Shown here piece by piece: positions 1-6,569 of a stretch of 6,569 nt of DNA (position 1 is the first letter of the stretch; each line of letters begins with the position of its first letter). The translations under genes were made by a program, and so were the position numbers. This stretch comes from an uncultured Gammaproteobacteria bacterium. Its GTDB lineage: Bacteria; Pseudomonadota; Gammaproteobacteria; Pseudomonadales; Pseudohongiellaceae. The notes under the pieces were generated by a model, which was not told where the DNA came from, did not search any database, and was given only the letters and a program-made list of their open reading frames with translations. The stretch lies in NCBI GenBank assembly GCA_937898685.1, contig CALEJT010000042.1:1-6569 (forward strand), read 5' to 3'.

Positions 1-17
1 GCTTACGAGAGATCACC

Positions 18-53
18 AAGGGGGCCGGCGGAGCGTATCCGCCGGCCCTTTTT
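18..53 (+). terminator. Rho-independent terminator of an upstream gene
   Basis: A perfect 11-bp GC-rich stem pairs GGGCCGGCGGA (22-32) with TCCGCCGGCCC (38-48) around a 5-base loop (33-37). Five T residues follow directly at 49-53, and A/G residues at 18-21 can extend the stem by pairing with the T tract. This is a textbook intrinsic terminator for transcription entering on the + strand. The minus-strand side lacks a comparable T run. No stop codon precedes it within the window, so the gene it serves probably ends before base 1. Confidence 0.9.
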
Positions 54-200
54 GCCTGGCGCATAGGGCTGGTGGTCGGCCCCTGGGCGCAAGCGGACGA
101 TCTGCTTCGCAGCCGCCCGTATGCAATGGCAGGCGCTCTCCGGGAACGGCTCGTACGGATTGTTCCGAAGGTCCTTGTCGATCCGCGCACCATGACAGAA

Positions 201-229
201 CTGAGATCAAACTGACTTCTTCCTGAAAC
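201..229 (+). promoter_or_regulatory. Candidate Pho box (three 11-base direct repeats)
   Basis: Three units starting with CTGA follow one another at exactly 11-base steps: CTGAGATCAAA (201-211), CTGACTTCTTC (212-222) and CTGAAACGAGC (223-233). Known PhoB sites are tandem 7-base CTGTCAT-like units separated by 4 bases, giving an 11-base period. The first two units each match CTGTCAT at 5 of 7 positions. A degenerate -10-like hexamer CATAGA lies at 238-243, 8 bases after the last 7-base unit, close to the position expected when the activator replaces the -35 contact. The site lies about 60 bases upstream of the receptor start, and phosphatase genes follow in the same direction. The match is imperfect, so this is a candidate only. 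Apart from it, the 54-291 leader shows no convincing gene. Confidence 0.45.
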
Positions 230-291
230 GAGCCGCCCATAGAGGCGCTCGCGGATCGCTTCTTCATCCAAGACAGACAACCTGGGGTCGC

Positions 292-3200
292 ATGTACATC
301 CTTGATCGTTTCGTTTGTCCGGCGCGTTGCGCCGCGGGCGCGCTGCTTCTCGCCGGCGTTTCGACCTTCGCCCTGTGTGCCGCACCTGCATCCGCTCAAG
401 TGTCGGAAGATCCAGCAACTTCGCGCGATACGGCCTCCGACCGTGCGAGCATCGCGAGCCCGGGCGTGATCACCGGCCGGATCCTCGATCCGGCGACCGG
501 CGAGTACCTTCGCAATGCCATCGTCACCATCGAAACCGCTGACGGTCGTCGCCGAACGGTTACCTCGGGGGACGGGGGCGTTTACAGGCTGGCCGACGTG
601 GCGCCAGGAACGGCGCGGATCACCGTCGCATTCACCGGGTATCCCGACGACACGGGTGCGGTCGAAGTGCTGGCGGGCCAGACGGTGCGACACGACGTGG
701 AGCTCGGCGCCGCCGGCCAGCGGGCCGGGGCCGGCGAGGCGATCGTCGTGAATGCGGACTTCCTCGACGGCGACGCGCGGGCGATCATGGACCAGCGCCG
801 GTCGATGGACATCAAGAACAACCTGTCGGTCGAATCCTACGGAGACATCGCCGATGGCAACCCGGCAGAATTCATCAAGTTCATGCCGGGCGTCGATATC
901 GACGGCAGTACCGGGACCGCCATCAACGTTCAGCTTCGCGGGCTCCCGGCGGCCTACACTGGTGTTACCTTCAATGGCGTCAGCCTGGCTTCAGCGGACG
1001 CGAACGCCGGCGCCGACAGTTCCCGCGCGTTCAGCTTCGAGGGTCTTTCGCTGAGCAGTGTCGACTCGATCGAAATTTCCAAGACGACCAGCGCCGACAT
1101 GGAGGCGAACTCCCCTGCCGGTACGATCAACATCCGTCCCAAGCGGGCCTTCGACCGCCGAGGCCGCCGCATCGTCGTTCAGGCGAGCGGCGCGACTCAC
1201 GCGGATCTGTGGGACGATGACAAGCGCGTCGGCCCCGGCGAAGGTGGCTACGCCCGTCGCAAGCTCCTTCCGAAAGGGAAGCTCGAATACTCCGACACCT
1301 TTCTTGACCGTCGTCTCGGCATCGTAGCGAGCGTCAGCCAGACGAACACCTACATCGAGCGCGAGCAAATCACTGCGGGGCGCAACTACAATCCCACGGC
1401 GGCGAGCCCCGACCCACTCGGCATCACCTCGTTGGAACTGGAGGTTCAGCCGCGTACGACCTCGCGGTTCGCAACATCCCTCAATGTCGATTTCAAGGCC
1501 ACCGACGACCTGATCCTCTCGCTGGTGAGCTCGTACAATCGCGGGACCATCTGGCAAAACGCCACGTCACCTACGTTCACGACGGGGGTGCGGAGCAGAG
1601 GGGTCGATGGCGACGCCCTGTTCGATTTCACCACGCTTCAGCCCGAGACCACCGCAACGCTGACCGCAACGAACACCAATACTTTCAAGATCAACGCGGG
1701 CCGGAGCTTCATTCCAAGCTTCGAATACGCGAGCGGCAACATCAAGGTCGATGGTAACGCCTTCTACTCGAAGGCCACGAGCAGCTACGATCCGCTTGGT
1801 AAGAAGGGCGCGATTGCCGGATTGACGACACCGATCCGCGCAACCGGAAACTTCTCGGTTCAACGCAGCCGGGATCTCTTCGAGCAAGACTGGCAGATCG
1901 ATCAGATCAGCGGCGGCGACTGGAGCGACCCCGCCTCGTTCACGATCGCGGGTGCGCCCACCATTCGGGTCAACAACGGCCGCCGATCCTCGCTTCGTAT
2001 AAGAGGCGCAGGCTCGAATCTTACCTATTACGCCGACTTCGGCCAAGTCCCGGTCGAGTTGAAGACCGGCTTTCTCATCAAGAGCGCCAAGTACGAGTTC
2101 GAGAACCGTGGTGACGCGTTCCTCTACGAGTACGTTGGCCCGCTCAGCAATTCGGAGTTCATCGCAGCAATCCGGAGTTCGAATGAGCTCTCCTTCGGTG
2201 AAACCGGCGCGCGGGTGACCACGATTTCCGGATCGCGCAACATCTATCTGCCGAGCAATTACAAGCTCGGCAGCATGTTTCTCTCCAACCCGGAGCACTG
2301 GAAACAGGTCCTTACGCCGACAAACTGGTACAACGCCAACGTTGCCAACAGCCGCAACTTCGAAGAGCGGACCAGCGCGCTTTACGTCATGGCGACAGGC
2401 GAACTCACCGACCGGCTGACGGCTCGGGCCGGTGTGCGTTGGGAGCGAACCGACACCTCGGCTCTCGAGTTCGACCCGCTTTCCGCGCAGGAGCTCGAGG
2501 CCGCCGGGTACGATGTTTCGGCGTCAACCGGTCGCGCAACCACGATCGAAGGACTCGAGTACCAGTATTTTTCGCGCCCGAAGGTCAAACGGAAGGGCAA
2601 CTACGATCACTTCTTTCCCAGCGCGTCGCTGAAGTATGGGTTCACCCGAGATACCTATCTGCATCTCGGATACAGCCGGACGATCCAGCGTCCCGAGGTG
2701 AGCGTGCTGGCCGGAGTGTGGGCGGTCGACGAAATCGATCAGATCGTCCGTGCACCCAACCCCGGGCTCGAGCCTTCGCTGTCCGACAATTTCTCCGCCC
2801 GCCTGGCCCACTATTTCGAGCCGGTCAGCATGGTCGCGGTCAACTTCTACATGAACAAGGTCAAAGGCCTGTTCCAGGAGCAGGATCTGACTGCGGAGGA
2901 GTTCGGCAACACCGACCCGCGCTACGCCAGCTACACCTTCATCACGACCACCACAGTAGACGAGAACGCAATCGACATCCGGGGCGTGGAAGTCGAGTTC
3001 AACCACTCGCTGAGCTACCTGCCGTCCCCGCTCGACGGGCTCTCCGTGCGCGGTTCGTTCATGTACAACGATCCCGAGGTGAAGATCGTTCGGGTGGCGG
3101 ATAAGGTCGCCTCGCTGTCCCTGTCGTACAAGAAGGGTCCGGTGCAGCTGTTCCTGAACACGCTGTGGAACGACGACAAGTATCGCAGCACGACACCGAG

Positions 3201-3414
3201 CTGGTTCGACCGGCGACTCGACGTGAGCTTGTCGGGCTCGCTCGAGGTAGCGCCACAGGTCGAGACGTTCTTCTCGGTTCGAAACCTGCTGAACAATCCG
3301 CTTAACGTCATCGTCCCGGGAAGCCTCGCTACGGGGGGCGGAGTGGGCGACCACAGCGCGATCTACGTCAACAACGGCACCTCGGGGACGATTGGCGTGA
3401 GGGCGCGCTTCTAG
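292..3414 (+). CDS. TonB-dependent outer-membrane receptor
   Basis: This 1040-residue protein should be a TonB/ExbBD-energised outer-membrane transporter. A signal peptide spans residues 1-35, with a hydrophobic core at about 14-31 and a likely cut after ASA before Gln36. Residues 58-138 resemble a carboxypeptidase-regulatory-like beta-sandwich (GVITGRILDP start, then GVYRLADVAPG). A TonB-box-like EAIVV is at 149-153. The plug covers about 172-285, with IKFMPGVDIDG, VQLRGLP and the closing SPAGTINIRPKRAFD. The barrel fills about 286-1040 and ends GTIGVRARF, with the terminal aromatic residue typical of outer-membrane proteins. The mature chain has no cysteine. Plug and barrel resemble the TonB-dependent receptors of the Caulobacter/Xanthomonas/sphingomonad group (TIGR01782-like). 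The ATG at 292 is chosen because it gives a complete signal peptide; its Shine-Dalgarno is weak (GGGG at 284-287). The substrate cannot be read from sequence. The downstream phosphatases suggest a phosphorylated or phosphorus-containing compound, but an iron or cofactor ligand is possible. Confidence 0.95.
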   Translation: MYILDRFVCPARCAAGALLLAGVSTFALCAAPASAQVSEDPATSRDTASDRASIASPGVITGRILDPATGEYLRNAIVTIETADGRRRTVTSGDGGVYRLADVAPGTARITVAFTGYPDDTGAVEVLAGQTVRHDVELGAAGQRAGAGEAIVVNADFLDGDARAIMDQRRSMDIKNNLSVESYGDIADGNPAEFIKFMPGVDIDGSTGTAINVQLRGLPAAYTGVTFNGVSLASADANAGADSSRAFSFEGLSLSSVDSIEISKTTSADMEANSPAGTINIRPKRAFDRRGRRIVVQASGATHADLWDDDKRVGPGEGGYARRKLLPKGKLEYSDTFLDRRLGIVASVSQTNTYIEREQITAGRNYNPTAASPDPLGITSLELEVQPRTTSRFATSLNVDFKATDDLILSLVSSYNRGTIWQNATSPTFTTGVRSRGVDGDALFDFTTLQPETTATLTATNTNTFKINAGRSFIPSFEYASGNIKVDGNAFYSKATSSYDPLGKKGAIAGLTTPIRATGNFSVQRSRDLFEQDWQIDQISGGDWSDPASFTIAGAPTIRVNNGRRSSLRIRGAGSNLTYYADFGQVPVELKTGFLIKSAKYEFENRGDAFLYEYVGPLSNSEFIAAIRSSNELSFGETGARVTTISGSRNIYLPSNYKLGSMFLSNPEHWKQVLTPTNWYNANVANSRNFEERTSALYVMATGELTDRLTARAGVRWERTDTSALEFDPLSAQELEAAGYDVSASTGRATTIEGLEYQYFSRPKVKRKGNYDHFFPSASLKYGFTRDTYLHLGYSRTIQRPEVSVLAGVWAVDEIDQIVRAPNPGLEPSLSDNFSARLAHYFEPVSMVAVNFYMNKVKGLFQEQDLTAEEFGNTDPRYASYTFITTTTVDENAIDIRGVEVEFNHSLSYLPSPLDGLSVRGSFMYNDPEVKIVRVADKVASLSLSYKKGPVQLFLNTLWNDDKYRSTTPSWFDRRLDVSLSGSLEVAPQVETFFSVRNLLNNPLNVIVPGSLATGGGVGDHSAIYVNNGTSGTIGVRARF

Positions 3415-3478
3415 AGCTGGCCCGGGGGCGGCGGGATGCCTCTGCCGACCCGGCCCCTGCTGTCTCTTTCTGGATTTC

Positions 3479-3484
3479 AGGAAG
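3479..3484 (+). promoter_or_regulatory. Ribosome binding site for the PhoD gene
   Basis: AGGAAG lies 10 bases before the ATG at 3495 and 4 bases before a TTG at 3489 in the same frame. A further in-frame ATG at 3510 sits directly before the twin-arginine motif but is 25 bases from this site. The spacing does not settle the choice between TTG 3489 and ATG 3495. ATG is preferred on start-codon frequency. Confidence 0.5.
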
Positions 3485-3494
3485 CAAGTTGGAC

Positions 3495-5066
3495 ATGACA
3501 CGATTGCCCATGGACCGGCGCGGATTGCTGCGTACCGGAGGCCGCGCCTTGCTCTTCGCGGGCCTTGTCGGATCCCCGGTGATGGGCTCGGCGAAATTCG
3601 TCGACGACCCGTTCTCGCTCGGGGTCGCTTCGGGAGATCCCTGGCCGGACGGCTTCGTGCTGTGGACGCGCCTCGCGCCGCGACCTCTCGAGCCGCACGG
3701 GGGCATGGACGCGGTCGCGGTTGCGGTCGGGTGGGAGGTCGCCGAGGACGAGCAGTTCCGCCGCATCGTGCGCGCCGGGCAGGCGCTGGCGCGTCCGGAG
3801 CTCGCCCATTCGGTCCATGTCGAAGTCGGCGGCCTCGGCAGCGGCCGGCACTACTGGTACCGCTTCTTCGTGGAGGGCATCTCCAGCGACATCGGGACCG
3901 TTCGGACCGCTCCGGCGCCGGGCGAACGCGCCGAACAGCTGCGTATTGCGGTCGGCGGCTGCCAGAACTTCCAGGCCGGATTGTTCACCACGTGGCGGCA
4001 TGTCGCGAACGAGCCCGATCTCGACCTCGTGTACCACTACGGCGACTACATCTACGAGAGCAAACCGGCCGGGTCGACCGGCACTCGGTCGGACCGCCCC
4101 CCCGTGGTTCGGCAGCACACGGGCGGTGAAACCTACAGCCTCGATGACTACCGCCGTCGCTACGCGCTCTACAAATCCGATCCAGATCTGAAGGCCGCAC
4201 ACGCCGCAGCCGCGTTCGTGCAGGCCTTCGACGACCATGAGGTCGACAACGACTGGGCAGGCGCGCTCGATCAGGATGGAACCCCGCCCGAAATATTCCT
4301 GCTTCGCCGCGCCGCTGCGATGCAGGCATGGTACGAGCACATGCCGGTGCGCAAAGCGCAGTTTCCCCGCGGCGGGCTGCTGACGATGTACCGCCGGCTC
4401 GATTTCGGATCGCTGCTGCGGATGCACGTCATGGACAACCGCAGCTTTCGCAGCATCCAGCTGTGCGAGAAGCCGACCGACCGCAACTGTGTCTCGGGTC
4501 GTGACGAACCCGACACGATGTGGGGGGCGGAGCAGGAGCGATGGCTAGCCGGAGGTCTGACCGACGGCGCGGTGTGGAACCTTCTCGCGCTGCAAGGTTT
4601 CGTCATGCCCTTCGACCGAACCCGGCAAACTGGATCCGAGAGCAAGGGATACGACAACTGGAGCGGCTACCCGGATGCGCGGCTTCGCCTGATCCGGACC
4701 ATCGAACAACGCAACCTGACCAACGTCGTCATCACAGGGGGCGACAGCCACATGTTCTTCGTCGGACACGTGCCATCCCGACCTGACGACCTCGAGAGCT
4801 CGCCTGTAGCGACCGAGTTCCACGCGACTTCTATCAGTTCGAACAGCGGTAACGGCTTTCCGATCGGGCCCGACCCGCGCGGCGCCACCAATCCGCACAT
4901 GCAGCTGGTTCACGATCAGCGAGGCTATCTGCTGTTCGAGGTGTCTCCCGAGGCGTGGCGCGTCGAGGCCAGAGTGATCGACCAGGCATACACGCCTGGC
5001 GGAAAGCCCGGCACGCTCGCCCGCTTCGTCGTCGAACCGCGTCGCCCCAAAATCCTGGCTGCGTGA
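3495..5066 (+). CDS. phoD: PhoD-family alkaline phosphatase/phosphodiesterase, Tat-exported
   Basis: This predicted 523-residue enzyme hydrolyses phosphate esters outside the cytoplasm. PhoD proteins act on mono- and diesters with an Fe3+/Ca2+ centre. The N terminus has a twin-arginine signal (MDRRGLLR at residues 6-13, then a hydrophobic stretch to about residue 33). The PhoD N-terminal domain follows with FSLGVASGDPWPDG and VLWTRLAP. Family motifs, numbered from the ATG at 3495, are GGCQNF with the ligand-type Cys156; GDYIYE with Asp184 and Tyr187, matching the D-x-x-Y iron ligands of Bacillus PhoD; DDHEVDNDW from Asp246; and GGDSHMFF with Asp417 and His419. TSISSNSGNG near the C terminus is also typical. 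All key positions are present and the length is normal, so the enzyme should be active. It starts 80 bases after the receptor stop, and the next gene begins 40 bases after its own stop, which suggests one operon. Start alternatives are TTG 3489 and ATG 3510; all three keep the Tat motif. Confidence 0.93.
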   Translation: MTRLPMDRRGLLRTGGRALLFAGLVGSPVMGSAKFVDDPFSLGVASGDPWPDGFVLWTRLAPRPLEPHGGMDAVAVAVGWEVAEDEQFRRIVRAGQALARPELAHSVHVEVGGLGSGRHYWYRFFVEGISSDIGTVRTAPAPGERAEQLRIAVGGCQNFQAGLFTTWRHVANEPDLDLVYHYGDYIYESKPAGSTGTRSDRPPVVRQHTGGETYSLDDYRRRYALYKSDPDLKAAHAAAAFVQAFDDHEVDNDWAGALDQDGTPPEIFLLRRAAAMQAWYEHMPVRKAQFPRGGLLTMYRRLDFGSLLRMHVMDNRSFRSIQLCEKPTDRNCVSGRDEPDTMWGAEQERWLAGGLTDGAVWNLLALQGFVMPFDRTRQTGSESKGYDNWSGYPDARLRLIRTIEQRNLTNVVITGGDSHMFFVGHVPSRPDDLESSPVATEFHATSISSNSGNGFPIGPDPRGATNPHMQLVHDQRGYLLFEVSPEAWRVEARVIDQAYTPGGKPGTLARFVVEPRRPKILAA

Positions 5067-5093
5067 GCACCTCCAATATCCACCCCCGATTCT

Positions 5094-5097
5094 GGAG
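5094..5097 (+). promoter_or_regulatory. Ribosome binding site supporting a GTG start
   Basis: GGAG lies 9 bases before the GTG at 5107. This supports the GTG as the start of the metallophosphoesterase, because it gives a full Sec signal peptide and there is no suitable ATG before the first catalytic motif at residue 45. Confidence 0.6.
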
Positions 5098-5106
5098 TTT
5101 CTCGAA

Positions 5107-6408
5107 GTGACCAGACTCCGTCGCGCCCTCACCCTTGCCCTCGGCCTTCTTGTCTCGGCGGCGCTGTCGTCCCGTGCCACTGCCGAAGAGGCTTCGGCCG
5201 CGCCGAAGTGCGGTACCTTCACGGTGGCGGTCATTCCCGATACCCAGAACTATCTCGACTACCGGCACCAGACCTGGTCCGGTTTCGAGTTCGACGCCGT
5301 CGACATGTTCTACCGCCAGATGCAGTGGATTGCCGAGAATTCGCGCAGTGCAGGCGGCGACATCGTTTTCGCGTCCCATGTCGGAGACGTGTGGCAGCAC
5401 TTTTCCGCATGGACGGATCCGGCTCACGCGCAACGCGGCTTTGCCGCGATGCCCAACGGCGGCTCGCAGGTAGCCCGGTCCCCCAAGCCGCATGTGAAGT
5501 CGTTCGAGATTCCCGCCGCCGAGTTGGGCTTCCGGCTCCTTGCCGGCAAGCTCCCCTTTTCGGTCGTGCCCGGCAATCACGACTACGATGCCTTGTGGAC
5601 CGACCCCGCCCACCCGCCGCGTCCGGAAGAGAACGCAGCCGGGGTGCGTCACGTCGGCGGCTTGAACGGCTTTCTCTCGGCCTTCTCGGATCAGTCGGAG
5701 CTGTTCCGCAATCAGCCGTGGTACGTCTCTTCGCATGATGGAGGCGCTGACAGCGCCCAGGTCTTTGCGGCCGGAGAATGCCGGTTCCTGCACATTGGTC
5801 TGCAGTATCACGCGCCCGACGCATCGCTTGCCTGGGCGCGCGAAGTGATCGCCCGTTTTCCCGGCATGCCGACGATCGTGACGACCCACGACTATCTGCA
5901 CCGGGACGGCAAGCGGAATCGCCGCTCCAATCCCAACAATGCCGTGCTCGACCCCACCGACAACGACCCCGAGATGATCTGGGACGAATTCATCAGCCAT
6001 CACGATCAGATCTTCATGGTGCTGAGCGGCCACGTCGGCGGCCAGGCCTACAGCGTCGATCTCAATCGAAACGGCCAGCCGGTTCATCAGGTCATGGCAG
6101 ATTACCAGGGACGCGGGCAGACCGCACTGGAGGCCGGAGAGGGCAGAACGTCCCTCGGTGATGGATGGCTGCGCCTCATGACCTTCGATCTCGATGGGGA
6201 TTCCCCCTCGGTCGCTGTGCGCACGTTCTCGACCCACTACGGCAGGTATGCGTCCGAAATCGCCGAGTACGCTGCCTGGTACAAGGACATCGAAGGCCAG
6301 AGCGATGTGTCGGACACGGAATTCCTTCGCCGTGACGAGTTCACCATCGATCTGACCGGTTGGCAGCTGCGGTTCGGCAGCCACGACACGAAGCGTGGCG
6401 GCCAATGA
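5107..6408 (+). CDS. Exported calcineurin-like metallophosphoesterase (DTQ-type)
   Basis: This 433-residue predicted metal-dependent phosphoesterase starts at GTG. It has a Sec signal peptide, with positive residues Arg3, Arg5 and Arg6, a hydrophobic core at about 7-20, and a likely cut after ATA before Glu27. The calcineurin-type motifs appear in order: IPDTQNY (Asp45, Gln47), HVGDVW (His91, Asp94), PGNHDYD (Asn157, His158, Asp159), TTHDY (His261) and SGHVGG (His309). The usual first D-x-H is D-x-Q, a variant known from a secreted subgroup with DTQ in this place. The usual final G-H-x-H reads G-H-V-G, so one expected metal ligand is missing (residue 311). MADYQGRG and the VRTFSTHYG segment towards the C terminus also fit this subgroup. 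Mature Cys35 and Cys225 are the only cysteines and could form a disulfide. It follows PhoD by 40 bases and is probably co-transcribed. The substrate is unknown; a phosphodiester or monoester in the same scavenging route is inferred. Confidence 0.88.
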   Translation: MTRLRRALTLALGLLVSAALSSRATAEEASAAPKCGTFTVAVIPDTQNYLDYRHQTWSGFEFDAVDMFYRQMQWIAENSRSAGGDIVFASHVGDVWQHFSAWTDPAHAQRGFAAMPNGGSQVARSPKPHVKSFEIPAAELGFRLLAGKLPFSVVPGNHDYDALWTDPAHPPRPEENAAGVRHVGGLNGFLSAFSDQSELFRNQPWYVSSHDGGADSAQVFAAGECRFLHIGLQYHAPDASLAWAREVIARFPGMPTIVTTHDYLHRDGKRNRRSNPNNAVLDPTDNDPEMIWDEFISHHDQIFMVLSGHVGGQAYSVDLNRNGQPVHQVMADYQGRGQTALEAGEGRTSLGDGWLRLMTFDLDGDSPSVAVRTFSTHYGRYASEIAEYAAWYKDIEGQSDVSDTEFLRRDEFTIDLTGWQLRFGSHDTKRGGQ

Positions 6409-6462
6409 TGCCGGTTCGAGCAGGGTGCCGCTCGCACGGCCTGACTGGTTGCCGCCACCGGC

Positions 6463-6569
6463 TCATCCGGCCCCATCATCGACTGCCGCGCTGGCCGCGC
6501 GGCGGAGCGCGTCAACCAGCGCCAGAACGCTCTCGCGCTGCTCGTCCCGCCGGCATGCGACGTAGTGAC
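6463..6569 (-). CDS. 3' end of a convergent gene, possibly a LysR-type regulator (partial)
   Basis: Read on the minus strand, the window edge opens into 34 codons ending at TGA (6463-6465). The segment begins HYVACRRDEQ and continues into a helix-like stretch, LALVDALRRAA. A strand-like start followed by charged residues and a closing amphipathic helix is what the C terminus of many LysR-type effector domains looks like, but the fragment is too short to be sure. The frame has ordinary protein composition, whereas the opposite-strand frame here is rich in Arg, Pro, His and Trp, as a shadow would be. The stop lies 54 bases from that of the metallophosphoesterase, so the two genes converge. The start and most of the gene lie beyond the window. 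It may be unrelated to the phosphatase operon. Confidence 0.5.
   Translation of the reverse strand, partial: HYVACRRDEQRESVLALVDALRRAASAAVDDGAG

Noticed and set aside
3..215. An open + strand frame ending at TGA 213-215, with a fairly protein-like stretch starting LVVGPWAQADDLL.
   Set aside because: It runs through the terminator, has no start codon with a ribosome binding site, and its end overlaps the candidate Pho box. Long open frames are common by chance in GC-rich DNA. It could be a gene remnant, but nothing confirms this.
13..693. A 226-residue minus-strand frame covering the leader and the start of the receptor gene.
   Set aside because: It is antisense to the receptor, is rich in Arg, Gly and Pro like other shadows, includes the terminator, and has no recognisable domain.
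3419..3457. Imperfect GC-rich hairpin in the gap between the receptor and PhoD genes.
   Set aside because: The stem needs bulges and has no T tract after it, so it is not a convincing terminator. It might reduce read-through or stabilise the mRNA, but this cannot be supported.
3460..3476. CTGTCTC and CTGGATT before the PhoD gene, resembling a second Pho box.
   Set aside because: The units are 10 rather than 11 bases apart and end only two bases before the ribosome binding site, too close to the start to serve a promoter.
2524..3501. A 325-residue minus-strand frame, with similar long frames opposite the other two genes.
   Set aside because: These are antisense to well-supported genes with clear domains, and show no motif, signal or ribosome binding site of their own.
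6410..6462. Nested inverted repeats between the convergent genes (GCCGGT with ACCGGC outside, CGAGC with GCTCG inside).
   Set aside because: The stems are short, widely separated and lack a T tract on either strand, so a terminator cannot be claimed.
6405..6569. A + strand frame starting with an ATGA overlap on the metallophosphoesterase stop.
   Set aside because: The translation is dominated by Arg, Pro, His and Trp, typical of the shadow of a real gene on the opposite strand. The minus-strand frame is more protein-like.

Overview
The window is GC-rich, tightly packed bacterial DNA. It looks like an alphaproteobacterium of the sphingomonad/Erythrobacter/Caulobacter type. The main reason is the large TonB-dependent receptor, whose plug and barrel are of the kind common in Caulobacter, Xanthomonas and sphingomonads. 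This taxon call is an inference from protein style and base composition, since no rRNA or other marker gene is present.

Layout: a strong rho-independent terminator (18-53) closes an upstream gene whose coding part lies outside the window. A 238-base leader follows (54-291) with no convincing gene. It contains three CTGA-headed 11-base direct repeats (201-233) that resemble a PhoB-type Pho box. Three genes follow on the + strand with gaps of 80 bases or less and no clear terminator between them: a 1040-residue TonB-dependent outer-membrane receptor (292-3414), a Tat-exported PhoD-type alkaline phosphatase (3495-5066, possibly from 3489), and a Sec-exported calcineurin-like metallophosphoesterase (5107-6408). 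The last 107 bases hold the 3' end of a convergent minus-strand gene, possibly a LysR-type regulator.

Working model: the three + strand genes form one operon for using organic phosphate. The receptor would bring a phosphorus-containing or phosphate-ester compound across the outer membrane using TonB energy. PhoD and the second phosphoesterase, both outside the cytoplasm, would then release phosphate from it. The candidate Pho box fits induction by phosphate starvation. Gene order and family assignments are read from the sequence; the substrate and the regulation are inferred.

No CRISPR array, insertion sequence, tRNA, rRNA or phage feature was seen. The most interesting points are the candidate Pho box, the dedicated receptor linked to two phosphoesterases, and the unusual metal-ligand set of the last enzyme.
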